A DNA stretch of 64,000 bases, taken from CAWAND01 sp963807065. GTDB lineage: Bacteria; Chloroflexota; Anaerolineae; Anaerolineales; E44-bin32. Location of the stretch: positions 620,001 through 684,000 of the forward strand of contig CAWDZQ010000004.1 in the NCBI GenBank assembly GCA_963807065.1, written 5' to 3'. Below are positions 35,750-43,109 of this stretch, piece after piece. Numbering within the stretch: position 1 is the stretch's first letter; each line of letters starts with the position of its first letter. The translations under genes were made by a program, and so were the position numbers. The notes beneath the pieces are model-generated. The model had not been told where the DNA came from. It saw only the letters and a program-made list of their open reading frames with translations, and did no database searches.

Positions 35750-37843
35750 CTAGGTCAGGCTGAACTGGGAACCTTCCGGCGTCTTACGAACCTCAATCCG
35801 TGCTGGGAAAGCTTCTTTGAGCTCATCGATGTGGGTGATCACGAGGATGCGGTCGAAGTCATCCTGGATGCTGTTGATCGCCTCCACCAGGTGTTCCCGA
35901 CCGCTGGCATCCTGTGTGCCGAATCCTTCGTCCATGAAGAGACTCCGCAGTTGAGCCCCGGCTCGATTAGCCAGAAGTTTAGAGAGGGCGATCCGAATAG
36001 CGAAATTGATGCGGAAAGCTTCGCCCCCGGAATAGAGTTCATAGGGTCGGCTCCCCAGTTCATCTGAGATGATGATGTCGAGGGATTCACGCAGCTCTCC
36101 GGTCTTGATCTCGCGCTGAGTTTCAATGCGCACGTGAAGCCTTCCGTCCGTCATCCGTGATAGAAGCTCATTGGCGTGGCGCTCGAGCTCGGGGACGACG
36201 GTCTCGATGATCATGGCCGGGACACCGCGTTTGCTGAATGCCTCCCTCAGTTCTTCGTAAATCCCAAGTGCGCCGGTCTTCTCATCCCATTCTTTGCGAA
36301 GATCGGCGCGTTGTTCTTGAAAAGCCTCGAGCGCCGCCAACTGCTGCCTGGCGCCGCCCACGCGCTCGTCGGCCATGCGCTTTTCCAGCCTGAGACTCTC
36401 GACGTCTTTTTCAGTCAAGGCGGCGGCTTTTAGATCTCCTTGGGTAGCCTGCGCCTGCGCCTCCAACTGCTGCTGGGAGGCTTCGACTTCCTTTAGTTCC
36501 TTTTCCCAGCGGGCAATTCGCTCGGTGAGGGTTGCCACGTGCTCTTGAGCCACATCGGCATGCTTGAGGTCAGCTTCCAGCTGCGCCAGCTTACGCTCCA
36601 GCTCGCTATGCCTGGTGATGTCCGATTTCAATAATCGGAGCTGTGCCTCCAACGCACGGCCTTCTTCCTCCAGCTCACGTATCTTGTCCGAGTTAAGCCG
36701 ATAGGTCTCGCGGCGGTGTTCGATCTCCTCTGTCAGCTCGGCCACCAGTTGATGTCGGTGATCCTCGGTCAGCGGCTGCCCACAAGTGGGACAGATGGGA
36801 TCCGTCGCCTGTTCCAATGTCTGTGCCCTCGCCTTGAGTGGCTCCGTTTCCGGGCCCAAGGTCTGATTCACACCATGCAGTTTGGCGGCCGTCTCTGCGG
36901 CGGCCGCACGCGTCCGCGTAACTTCGTCCCATGTCTTCTGAGCTCCGGCCAGCTTCTTGAGTTGTTCTTTGATTTCACCGATTGCCCCTCCTAAAGCTGA
37001 CCTGTCCGCCCGGGCCGAGCTGGCCTCCCTTTCTTCGCGTAGTTCCAGGATTTCCTGCTTCCGTCTGCTCATGCGATGGGCGAGATCATCCAGCTGCCGC
37101 TGCTGACCTACCAACTGACTCCGGGTTTGCTCAAGATCAGCCCACCGCTTTTCAACAGCCGCCAGTCGTTGGGAGATTTCCTGCGCGGCTGCTTCGGCGG
37201 ACTCGAGTTCAACCTGATGGCTCTCCTTCTGGCCCAACTCCTTCTCGACCTCTTCCAGCCGCCCTTCAAGGCGTTGAATGGCTGCCCGGGAATCCTGAAT
37301 GCGGTCCTTGGCGCGGGCCTCGAAGAGCTCCCATTGCGACAACCCAAGGATGCTGGCCAGAACCTGCTTGCGCTGACTGGGCGTCTTGGTCGTGAACTCA
37401 TCTGCACGTCCTTGGACCAGAAAAGCCGAGTTCACGAAGGTATCGTAGTCCAGGCTTAGGGTTTGGTCGATCTTGGCCTGCGTTTCTCGAATGGCGCCTT
37501 CGGAGATCGGCTGCCAGCTTTCGGAGGCCTCATCCCGCGCCTGGAACTCCAGAAGTGACGTTCCTCGCTTGCCGCCGGTTCTCTGGCGGATGATGCGGTA
37601 GCGCGCCCCGGCTTGATCGAACACCAGGCTCACCTGCATCTCGTCTTGCCCTTGATGGATCAATTCATCAGCGCTGTTCGATCGTGCCTTGCCCCACACA
37701 CACCACGTGATGGCGTCCAAGATGGACGACTTTCCGGCGCCATTCGGCCCGGCCAAGCAGGCGATGTGAATGCCATCAAGGCGCAGGGGGTCCGGGTCTT
37801 TGTAGGCAAGAAAGTTGTGCAGGCGAAGTTCGACGGGAATCAT
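35750..37843 (-). CDS. sbcC: SbcC/Rad50-type exonuclease ATPase subunit (short form)
   Basis: 697 residues, shorter than usual bacterial SbcC (about 1000). Works with SbcD to trim DNA ends and hairpins. Walker A GPNGAGKSS (33-41), Q-loop region near 143 (FLVQGRADEF), zinc hook CPTC at 351-354 in the middle of the coiled coil, ABC signature YSGGEAF at 604-610 and Walker B LRSLFMDEGFG at 632-642. The coiled-coil arms are short, about 170 and 190 residues per side, so the complex would span less DNA. ATG overlaps the sbcD stop by 4 bp. Confidence 0.92.
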   Translation of the reverse strand: MIPVELRLHNFLAYKDPDPLRLDGIHIACLAGPNGAGKSSILDAITWCVWGKARSNSADELIHQGQDEMQVSLVFDQAGARYRIIRQRTGGKRGTSLLEFQARDEASESWQPISEGAIRETQAKIDQTLSLDYDTFVNSAFLVQGRADEFTTKTPSQRKQVLASILGLSQWELFEARAKDRIQDSRAAIQRLEGRLEEVEKELGQKESHQVELESAEAAAQEISQRLAAVEKRWADLEQTRSQLVGQQRQLDDLAHRMSRRKQEILELREEREASSARADRSALGGAIGEIKEQLKKLAGAQKTWDEVTRTRAAAAETAAKLHGVNQTLGPETEPLKARAQTLEQATDPICPTCGQPLTEDHRHQLVAELTEEIEHRRETYRLNSDKIRELEEEGRALEAQLRLLKSDITRHSELERKLAQLEADLKHADVAQEHVATLTERIARWEKELKEVEASQQQLEAQAQATQGDLKAAALTEKDVESLRLEKRMADERVGGARQQLAALEAFQEQRADLRKEWDEKTGALGIYEELREAFSKRGVPAMIIETVVPELERHANELLSRMTDGRLHVRIETQREIKTGELRESLDIIISDELGSRPYELYSGGEAFRINFAIRIALSKLLANRAGAQLRSLFMDEGFGTQDASGREHLVEAINSIQDDFDRILVITHIDELKEAFPARIEVRKTPEGSQFSLT

Positions 37844-39069
37844 GATTCGTCGTCGGCATGCTGGATCAGCTCGCCAGCGGCCGACAGCAGGACTTCGATT
37901 CTTTCGGGAGGCGTGTTGCGAGTTTCGAAATAGGCCCGCACCAGGGCCTCGGGAGTCAGGGCTTCGGCCGCCAGGTCTCCCAAGCGGGCCCGATTCTCGA
38001 TTTCGACCTGCCGCACCAGGCTGAAACTGGCCGCCTGCGGCAGGGCGGCTTCAACCTCCCTATCACGCAGGCCGGCTTGCTGCTCGGCGCGGAGCGAGAC
38101 CATCACACGCACCACCGAGCCCTCCGGCACGGGCTCGAGCTGGTCGATGGCGGCCTGGGTGGGGTCGCTTGCCCGGCGGATATCGACCTTCAGAGTCTTG
38201 AACGGGCGGGCGTGAACAGGCACAAAGGACCATTCGCAATGGCCTCTCTGAACTTCGGCCCAGCAGAAACCCTTCTCCTCAGCCTCTTCCCCGAAATCAA
38301 TACGCTCCAACGAGCCACTGTAGACAACGGCCGGCGATCGCCCCGGGTTGAGGGATTGATGCTTGTGGATGTGTCCCAGGGCGACGTAGTCCCAGACCTC
38401 GTCGGCAAGCGTCGACGTCGTCACGGCCACGTCCCGGCCGAGCATCACGCTCCGTTCGGATCCCAATCTGGCCTCGGCCACCGAGAAGTGCCCGGCCAGC
38501 ACCCTGGGCATATCCCTTTCAGATGCGTCCAAGGCCAGATCCCTCAGGATCTCCGAGACGGTCTGGCGCAGGGCGATCTCAAGTTCATCGATCGATTTGC
38601 CCTGGTGCTCCTCCCGGCTCAGCAGCCGGTTGCGCATCGGGTAGGGCATCCAGGCAAGGTAGATCGGCCCGCGCTTGGTCTCAACAACCTGGCCCCCGGG
38701 ACGGTGCCCGACGATCACACCGGGCACCTCTAGGGCGCGGAAGATATCCACACTGCTGGCCTTCGCCGCCATCCCTGGCATATCGTGGTTGCCGACCAGC
38801 AGCAGCGTCGGGACGGCGTCAGCCAGCCGCTTAATTCGTTGGGCAAACTCTCGCTGCTGCGTGGGCTCGGGATCGCGGTTCTTAAAGGCATCGCCGGCGA
38901 ACACGGCCAGATCTACGTCATGCGCCAGCGCATATTCGATGACCTCGTCCAGCCGGTCGAGGAAGTCTCGAACGCGGGTCGAGGTGCCCGTGGCGGGGTC
39001 CAGACGGCCGTAGTTCTCCATGCCTACGTGAATGTCGGCGAAATGGAGCAGACGGATGGGTTCCGGCAA
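37840..39069 (-). CDS. sbcD: SbcD/Mre11-type DNA repair nuclease
   Basis: 409-residue metallophosphoesterase that pairs with SbcC. Metal-binding motifs: LLHFADIHVGMENYG, VFAGDAFKNRDPEP, LLVGNHDMPG and VLAGHFSVAEAR, with a further YVALGHIHKHQ. The capping and C-terminal region follows. The stop overlaps the sbcC start (ATGA), a standard sbcDC operon order. No promoter was identified; the gene lies only 24 bp downstream of the DinB gene, so they may be co-transcribed. Confidence 0.93.
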   Translation of the reverse strand: MPEPIRLLHFADIHVGMENYGRLDPATGTSTRVRDFLDRLDEVIEYALAHDVDLAVFAGDAFKNRDPEPTQQREFAQRIKRLADAVPTLLLVGNHDMPGMAAKASSVDIFRALEVPGVIVGHRPGGQVVETKRGPIYLAWMPYPMRNRLLSREEHQGKSIDELEIALRQTVSEILRDLALDASERDMPRVLAGHFSVAEARLGSERSVMLGRDVAVTTSTLADEVWDYVALGHIHKHQSLNPGRSPAVVYSGSLERIDFGEEAEEKGFCWAEVQRGHCEWSFVPVHARPFKTLKVDIRRASDPTQAAIDQLEPVPEGSVVRVMVSLRAEQQAGLRDREVEAALPQAASFSLVRQVEIENRARLGDLAAEALTPEALVRAYFETRNTPPERIEVLLSAAGELIQHADDES

Positions 39070-39093
39070 GAGGTAATTCCCTCTGGCGCTGAG

Positions 39094-39558
39094 CTATTGA
39101 GGACGGTCGGTCTTTGGACGCTCGTAGCCGAGCAAGCTGAGGCACAAGAAGAGCTCGCCCCTGTGGTGAATCTGCTGCTCAAAGACGTGCCAAAGAATCC
39201 AACCTAGTTTGGGTGTGCCATCGCCAGGAACCTGGACAATGCGGTTGAAATCTTCAACGGGGATGGTCGCCAGGTAGTTGAAGGTATCCTGGTGCGTCTC
39301 ATTCAAGGCCAAGCGGATGGCGGCCACCGTGCTCAGCTCGCCGTCTGACGTGTCCGGCCAGGCCATGAGCTGGCGGCGGATGACGAAGTGGATCCATCCC
39401 TGTTCAAGCTCGATCATGTGGCGAAGGATATCACCCACGTTACGCGGGTAGGCATCCGTCGGTCGAAAATCAAGATCAGAATCCTTGAGCATGGCCACAG
39501 CCCGCATCAAGTCCCGAAAGACGACTTGCCAATGATCGAAAAATTGGGCGGCGTTCAT
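39094..39558 (-). CDS. DinB-family protein
   Basis: 154 residues from ATG 39558, preceded by GGAGG. Four-helix DinB/YfiT-like fold with candidate metal ligands: His in DILRHMIELEQGW and the pair in WHVFEQQIHHRGEL. DinB-like proteins include thiol-dependent S-transferases (bacillithiol, mycothiol) and damage-inducible proteins; the substrate is unknown. Longer in-frame extension upstream would cover the structured leader and is not supported. Confidence 0.88.
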   Translation of the reverse strand: MNAAQFFDHWQVVFRDLMRAVAMLKDSDLDFRPTDAYPRNVGDILRHMIELEQGWIHFVIRRQLMAWPDTSDGELSTVAAIRLALNETHQDTFNYLATIPVEDFNRIVQVPGDGTPKLGWILWHVFEQQIHHRGELFLCLSLLGYERPKTDRPQ

Positions 39559-39589
39559 CCGAATTCCTCCACTGTTGATCCGCAAGTAC

Positions 39590-39690
39590 GGGGTAGCGGG
39601 CGAACTACCCCCTTCCGGTGGTGCCACATTGGTTGGCTTGGCGGGTGTTTGGCACCGGCGGAAGGACCCCGGTTGACATTTGAGACTGCG
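39590..39690 (-). other. structured 5' region before the DinB gene
   Basis: On the minus strand CCTTCCGCCGGTGCC (39667-39653 region) can pair with GGCACCACCGGAAGG about 25 nt later. A second hairpin GGGGTAG/CTACCCC follows (about 39590-39611). The strand includes TGTGGCACCACC, resembling a T-box core, but no specifier or antiterminator organisation could be traced, and DinB is not an expected T-box target. The remaining bases to 39897 show no gene. Confidence 0.35.
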
Positions 39691-39897
39691 CGGCCCTGCC
39701 AGCAAGATGCGTTGCGGGCGGACACCCATTTCCATCCGGCGGGTGGTGGCCCATCGCAACCGTGCCTGCCGCGTGCCCCTCTAAGCGCGCATTCTACCAT
39801 GCGCCAGCCTAGCCAGCGGTGCGCAGGTCAGCTCATCGGGTATGATGATCGGGCGTGAACCTCGCAAGCTGCCTGTGCCACTCACGAGGACCTGCTG

Positions 39898-40509
39898 ATG
39901 CTTGGATTCGTTGTCACCCTGGTCGCCGTTGGGCTGTACGGTGCCTTTCACAGCTGGCTGGCCAGCCGGCGAGTCAAAGCATGGGTAAACGCCCGTTCGC
40001 CAGGGCTGGAACGCCGTTTTTACCGCGTAACCTACAACATCGTGGCAGGCGTTACCTTGCTGCCGGTGTTGGCCGTTCCGGCTATCGATCCCGGCGCTAC
40101 CCTCTACCATATCAATCCTCCGTGGGTTTTCGCCAGCCTGATCCTCCAGGCCGCCGGAGTCTTACTGATCGTGGTCGGACTCCTCCAGACTGGCCCGATG
40201 GCCTTTCTTGGGCTGGAACAGATGACAGGGGCCGGCACCGACGACGAAACCCTGGTCGTGTCCGGCGTCTACCGCTACATGCGGCATCCGCTGTACACAG
40301 GCGGAATGCTTGTGATTTGGCTGACCCCGCTCATGACCACCAGCGTCCTGGCACTCGATCTCGGGTTGACGCTCTATCTCTACATCGGGAGCCTGTTTGA
40401 GGAGCGGAAGCTGGCGGGCACTTTCGGAAACGCCTACCGCGAATATCAGAGGCAAGTGCCGCGTTTTGTTCCACGCCTGTGGCGGCCGTTCAAAACTGAA
40501 GCAAGCTAG
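39898..40509 (+). CDS. membrane methyltransferase of the NnrU/ICMT/PEMT-like group
   Basis: 203 residues with about five helices. The C-terminal signature YRYMRHPLYTGGMLVIW plus FEERKLAGTFGNAYREYQ (RHPxY...EE) is that of isoprenylcysteine/phospholipid methyltransferases, which bind S-adenosylmethionine at the membrane. NnrU, linked to nitrite and nitric oxide metabolism in denitrifiers, belongs to the same wider group, and the location directly before a Crp/Fnr gene and nirK favours that reading. The natural substrate is unknown. GAGGA lies 7 nt before ATG 39898. Confidence 0.8.
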   Translation: MLGFVVTLVAVGLYGAFHSWLASRRVKAWVNARSPGLERRFYRVTYNIVAGVTLLPVLAVPAIDPGATLYHINPPWVFASLILQAAGVLLIVVGLLQTGPMAFLGLEQMTGAGTDDETLVVSGVYRYMRHPLYTGGMLVIWLTPLMTTSVLALDLGLTLYLYIGSLFEERKLAGTFGNAYREYQRQVPRFVPRLWRPFKTEAS

Positions 40510-40537
40510 CGCCCAAACGGCCTCCGTCCCTGCGCAT

Positions 40538-40545
40538 GCTAGAAT
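40538..40545 (+). promoter_or_regulatory. extended -10 promoter of the Crp/Fnr gene
   Basis: TGC-TAGAAT, with TAGAAT at 40540-40545. The predicted start near 40552 is only two bases before ATG 40554, and no Shine-Dalgarno is visible, so the mRNA may be leaderless or nearly so. Confidence 0.45.
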
Positions 40546-40553
40546 GCGACCCT

Positions 40554-41279
40554 ATGGCCGAGCACAAGCAACGCCTTCTTGCCCGGGCCCTGGCCCGGTC
40601 GGAGCTGTTCTCTGATTTATCCGAGACCTCGCAAGCCGAGCTATCGGGACACTTTAGGCCCCGGCAGCACGCCCCTCAAAGCATTCTCTTCCTTGAGGGT
40701 CAGCCTGCCACCGCCTATCATCTGATTGCCAAAGGCAAGATCAAGATCACCCAGACCTCGCCTGCCGGCGAAGAAGTCATTCTGCACGTGGCAGAGCCGG
40801 GGGAAGTGATCGGCGCCCTGCCGACCCTCGGCAAGGGGACTTACCCTGCGAGTGCTCAGGCGCTCGAGGCGTCGGTGACCTTCTCCGTGGAGGCGGCCTC
40901 CTTCGAAGACATCCTAGTGAACCATCCGTCGGTCATGCGACATCTCTTGAGTTTCGCCACTCGTCAGCTCCAGATTTCCCAACAACGGCTGCGGGAAATG
41001 GCCACGGAACGCGTCGAACGACGCATCGCGCGCACACTCACTCGCCTCGCTTCCCAACTGGGGGTCAAGCGTGGTACGGCCATTGAGATCGATGCGCCAC
41101 TTTCTCGCCAAGATCTGGCCGAGATGAGCGGGACGACGCTCTACACCGTAAGCCGAACCCTCCGGGCGTGGCAGCGATCCGGTCTGGTTCGGGCGCGCCG
41201 CAAGCAGATCACCATCCTCGAACCACACGGCCTGGTCACCCTGGCCGAGGATCTCCCACCAACCACCCCCGGAAGCTAG
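40554..41279 (+). CDS. Crp/Fnr-family transcription regulator
   Basis: 241 residues. N-terminal cyclic-nucleotide-binding-like sensor domain (about 15-130; ILFLEGQPATAYHLIAKGKI, HVAEPGEVIGALPTL), dimer helix, then a winged helix (about 155-232) with LSRQDLAEMSGTTLYTVSRT followed by LRAWQRSGLV. No N-terminal cysteine cluster for an FNR-type iron-sulphur centre; a haem or NO-responsive DNR/NNR-type role is possible given the neighbouring nitrite reductase. The recognition helix (LYTVSR) differs from both CRP and FNR, so the operator may also differ; TTGCG-N4-CGCAA downstream is a candidate. Confidence 0.9.
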   Translation: MAEHKQRLLARALARSELFSDLSETSQAELSGHFRPRQHAPQSILFLEGQPATAYHLIAKGKIKITQTSPAGEEVILHVAEPGEVIGALPTLGKGTYPASAQALEASVTFSVEAASFEDILVNHPSVMRHLLSFATRQLQISQQRLREMATERVERRIARTLTRLASQLGVKRGTAIEIDAPLSRQDLAEMSGTTLYTVSRTLRAWQRSGLVRARRKQITILEPHGLVTLAEDLPPTTPGS

Positions 41280-41295
41280 CTGCCTCAAACCCGGT

Positions 41296-41337
41296 TTGCG
41301 CCAGCGCAACGACAATCGCGTGTTGGATTGATATACC
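41296..41337 (+). promoter_or_regulatory. FNR-geometry palindrome and -10 element before DUF1858-nirK
   Basis: Perfect palindrome TTGCGC-CA-GCGCAA (41296-41309), equivalent to 5-bp arms TTGCG/CGCAA with N4 spacing as in FNR sites. TATACC, a -10-like element, lies at 41332-41337. If transcription starts at the A of ATG 41344, the palindrome centre is at -41.5, the class II activator position. Confidence 0.55.
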
Positions 41338-41343
41338 TGGCAC

Positions 41344-41607
41344 ATGACCAACGAAACCCCCAAATCCCCGGCCCTTTTGGACTGGGCAGTTGAATCGGTC
41401 CTGGAACGATGGCCCGCCGCCTCTGAGGCCCTCATTGGCTTCCGGGTCGGCTGCATCGGCTGTCAACTGTCGGCGTTTCACACGCTGCGCGAAGTGGCCA
41501 TGATCTACGGGTTGTCGGCAGCCGATCTCCTGCGGGAAATCCACCTAGCCACCCGAGGCAGCTCGACGTCAGGCAACACCGTAGCCTTTGAACAAGGAGA
41601 AGTGTGA
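41344..41607 (+). CDS. DUF1858/ScdA-N-like small protein
   Basis: 87 residues: ALLDWAVESVLERWPAASEA, FRVGCIGCQLSAFHTLREVA, then AADLLREIHLA. The CIGC motif and helical pattern match DUF1858, found alone or at the N-terminus of ScdA/RIC-type iron-sulphur repair proteins, which respond to nitrosative stress. It probably has a role around nitrite or NO handling, since nirK follows 2 bp after its stop. There is no Shine-Dalgarno, consistent with a leaderless message. Confidence 0.85.
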   Translation: MTNETPKSPALLDWAVESVLERWPAASEALIGFRVGCIGCQLSAFHTLREVAMIYGLSAADLLREIHLATRGSSTSGNTVAFEQGEV

Positions 41608-41609
41608 CC

Positions 41610-42995
41610 ATGTACCGATTTTTCCACCGCGGAGGGCTGGCAGCGGCTGCCCTGGCGCTGACAGCATTCGCCCCCCTATCCCCTCGAGCAACAACCCAGG
41701 GACAACCTTCGGTTGAGCCGCAGTTTCAATCGACGACGGTCCAATACACCTTGCGGACCGACACAAGCAATGGGATGGCTTTTGTCGGAGTCGGTGGCGA
41801 CATCGACGGGCAGACGAACCCCACCTTGACGGCCTCACCAGGTGATGTCGTCAAAATCACGATGCTCAACGGCGACGGAGTGGAACACGACTTGGCCATT
41901 GCCGAGTTCGGCGTATCCACGGGGTCGGTGTCAGCCAAGGGCGCTTGGGCGAGCATCACATTTACCGCCACACAGGACGGTGAGTACATTTATTTCTGTT
42001 CCATCCCCGGCCACCGGCTGGCTGGAATGTGGGGCAAACTCGAAGTCGGCGCCGTTCAGTCTGCCGATCCGGAGGCAGTCTCGATCGTTCGCGACCCGAC
42101 TGACCTGCCGGAGCCGGTTAGCCGTCGCAGCGCTCAATTGCCCAAGGTGCACCTCACGGCGGAGGAAGTGACGGGCCTGCTCGCCGACGGCACGAGCTAT
42201 CTTTACTACACCTTTGACGGCAAAGTCCCCGGACCGATGATCCGCGCACGCGTCGGCGACACCATCGAGCTAAGCCTGACCAACCCGACATCGAGCAAGA
42301 TGGTGCACTCGATTGATCTGCACGCCGTCACTGGACCCGGCGGCGGATCGGCCGTGATGCAGGTTCAGCCTGGTGACTCCAAGACGTTCACCTTCAAGGC
42401 CCTAACTCCCGGCCTGTTTGTCTACCACTGCGCCACGCCCAGTGTGGCCGAGCACATCTCCAATGGGATGTACGGCATGATCTTGATAGAACCTGCCGGC
42501 GGGCTACCTGAGGTGGACCAGGAGTTTTATGTGATGCAAGGGGAGATGTACACCAACCAGCCTTTCGGCACCAAGGGCCAGCTCGCATTCGATTACCAGA
42601 AGATGCTGAATGAACAGCCCGAGTACTTCGTATTCAACGGCGCCTCCGGAGCATTGGCGACTGATGATCATGCCCTGCGAGCGAAAGTGGGCGACACCGT
42701 GCGCATCTACTTCGGAGTCGGAGGGCCTAACTTCACGTCATCGTTCCATGTCATCGGGGAGATGTTCGACAGGCTGTACAACTTCGGCTCTCTGGCAACG
42801 GCGCCCATGGCGGGTGTGCAGACAACGTTGGTTCCTCCGGGCGGGGCGGCGATCGTGGAACTGAAGCTCGAGGTGCCGGGGAAGTACATCCTGGTTGACC
42901 ACGCCCTGAGCCAACTCGAACGTGGATTGGTGGGCCTTTTGTATGCCGAGGGTGACGACGCTCCGGATATCTACCATGCGGGCCCGGCCCAATAA
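41610..42995 (+). CDS. nirK: copper-containing nitrite reductase with N-terminal cupredoxin domain
   Basis: 461 residues from ATG 41610 (AAGGAG upstream; in-frame GTG at 41604). Reduces nitrite to nitric oxide outside the membrane; signal peptide GGLAAAALALTAFAPLSPRA. An extra plastocyanin-like domain (about 35-148) has type-1 ligands His93, Cys130, His135 and Met140. The NirK core follows: His233 (T1), Asp236 and His238 in HSIDLHAVTGPGG; His273, Cys274, His282 and Met287 in VYHCATPSVAEHISNGM; catalytic His380 in FHVIG; His431 in VDHALSQ. All type-1, type-2 and catalytic residues are present. N-terminal cupredoxin fusion is also known from Hyphomicrobium NirK and may be an electron entry site. 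Confidence 0.93.
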   Translation: MYRFFHRGGLAAAALALTAFAPLSPRATTQGQPSVEPQFQSTTVQYTLRTDTSNGMAFVGVGGDIDGQTNPTLTASPGDVVKITMLNGDGVEHDLAIAEFGVSTGSVSAKGAWASITFTATQDGEYIYFCSIPGHRLAGMWGKLEVGAVQSADPEAVSIVRDPTDLPEPVSRRSAQLPKVHLTAEEVTGLLADGTSYLYYTFDGKVPGPMIRARVGDTIELSLTNPTSSKMVHSIDLHAVTGPGGGSAVMQVQPGDSKTFTFKALTPGLFVYHCATPSVAEHISNGMYGMILIEPAGGLPEVDQEFYVMQGEMYTNQPFGTKGQLAFDYQKMLNEQPEYFVFNGASGALATDDHALRAKVGDTVRIYFGVGGPNFTSSFHVIGEMFDRLYNFGSLATAPMAGVQTTLVPPGGAAIVELKLEVPGKYILVDHALSQLERGLVGLLYAEGDDAPDIYHAGPAQ

Positions 42996-43008
42996 CCGCA
43001 ATATGTGA

Positions 43009-43033
43009 GGAAGGGGAGCTCCGCTCCCCTTCC
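43009..43033 (+). terminator. terminator hairpin after nirK
   Basis: 11-bp perfect stem GGAAGGGGAGC / GCTCCCCTTCC with loop TCC, starting 13 bp after the nirK stop, followed by TGTCTTC. The U-tract is weak but the stem is strong. Confidence 0.65.
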
Positions 43034-43070
43034 TGTCTTCGCCGCCTTCCAGCGACTCGTTTCTTCCCCG

Positions 43071-43090
43071 TGTGTGAAGAATTTCACAAA
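43071..43090. promoter_or_regulatory. Rex/CRP-like palindrome between convergent genes
   Basis: TGTGTGA / TCACAAA with spacer AGAATT; the inner core TGTGAA-N4-TTCACA fits the Rex consensus exactly. It lies between the 3' ends of nirK and a GT2 gene, where no promoter is expected. Confidence 0.45.
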
Positions 43091-43109
43091 CTCGGGTCTC
43101 GAGCTGCCT

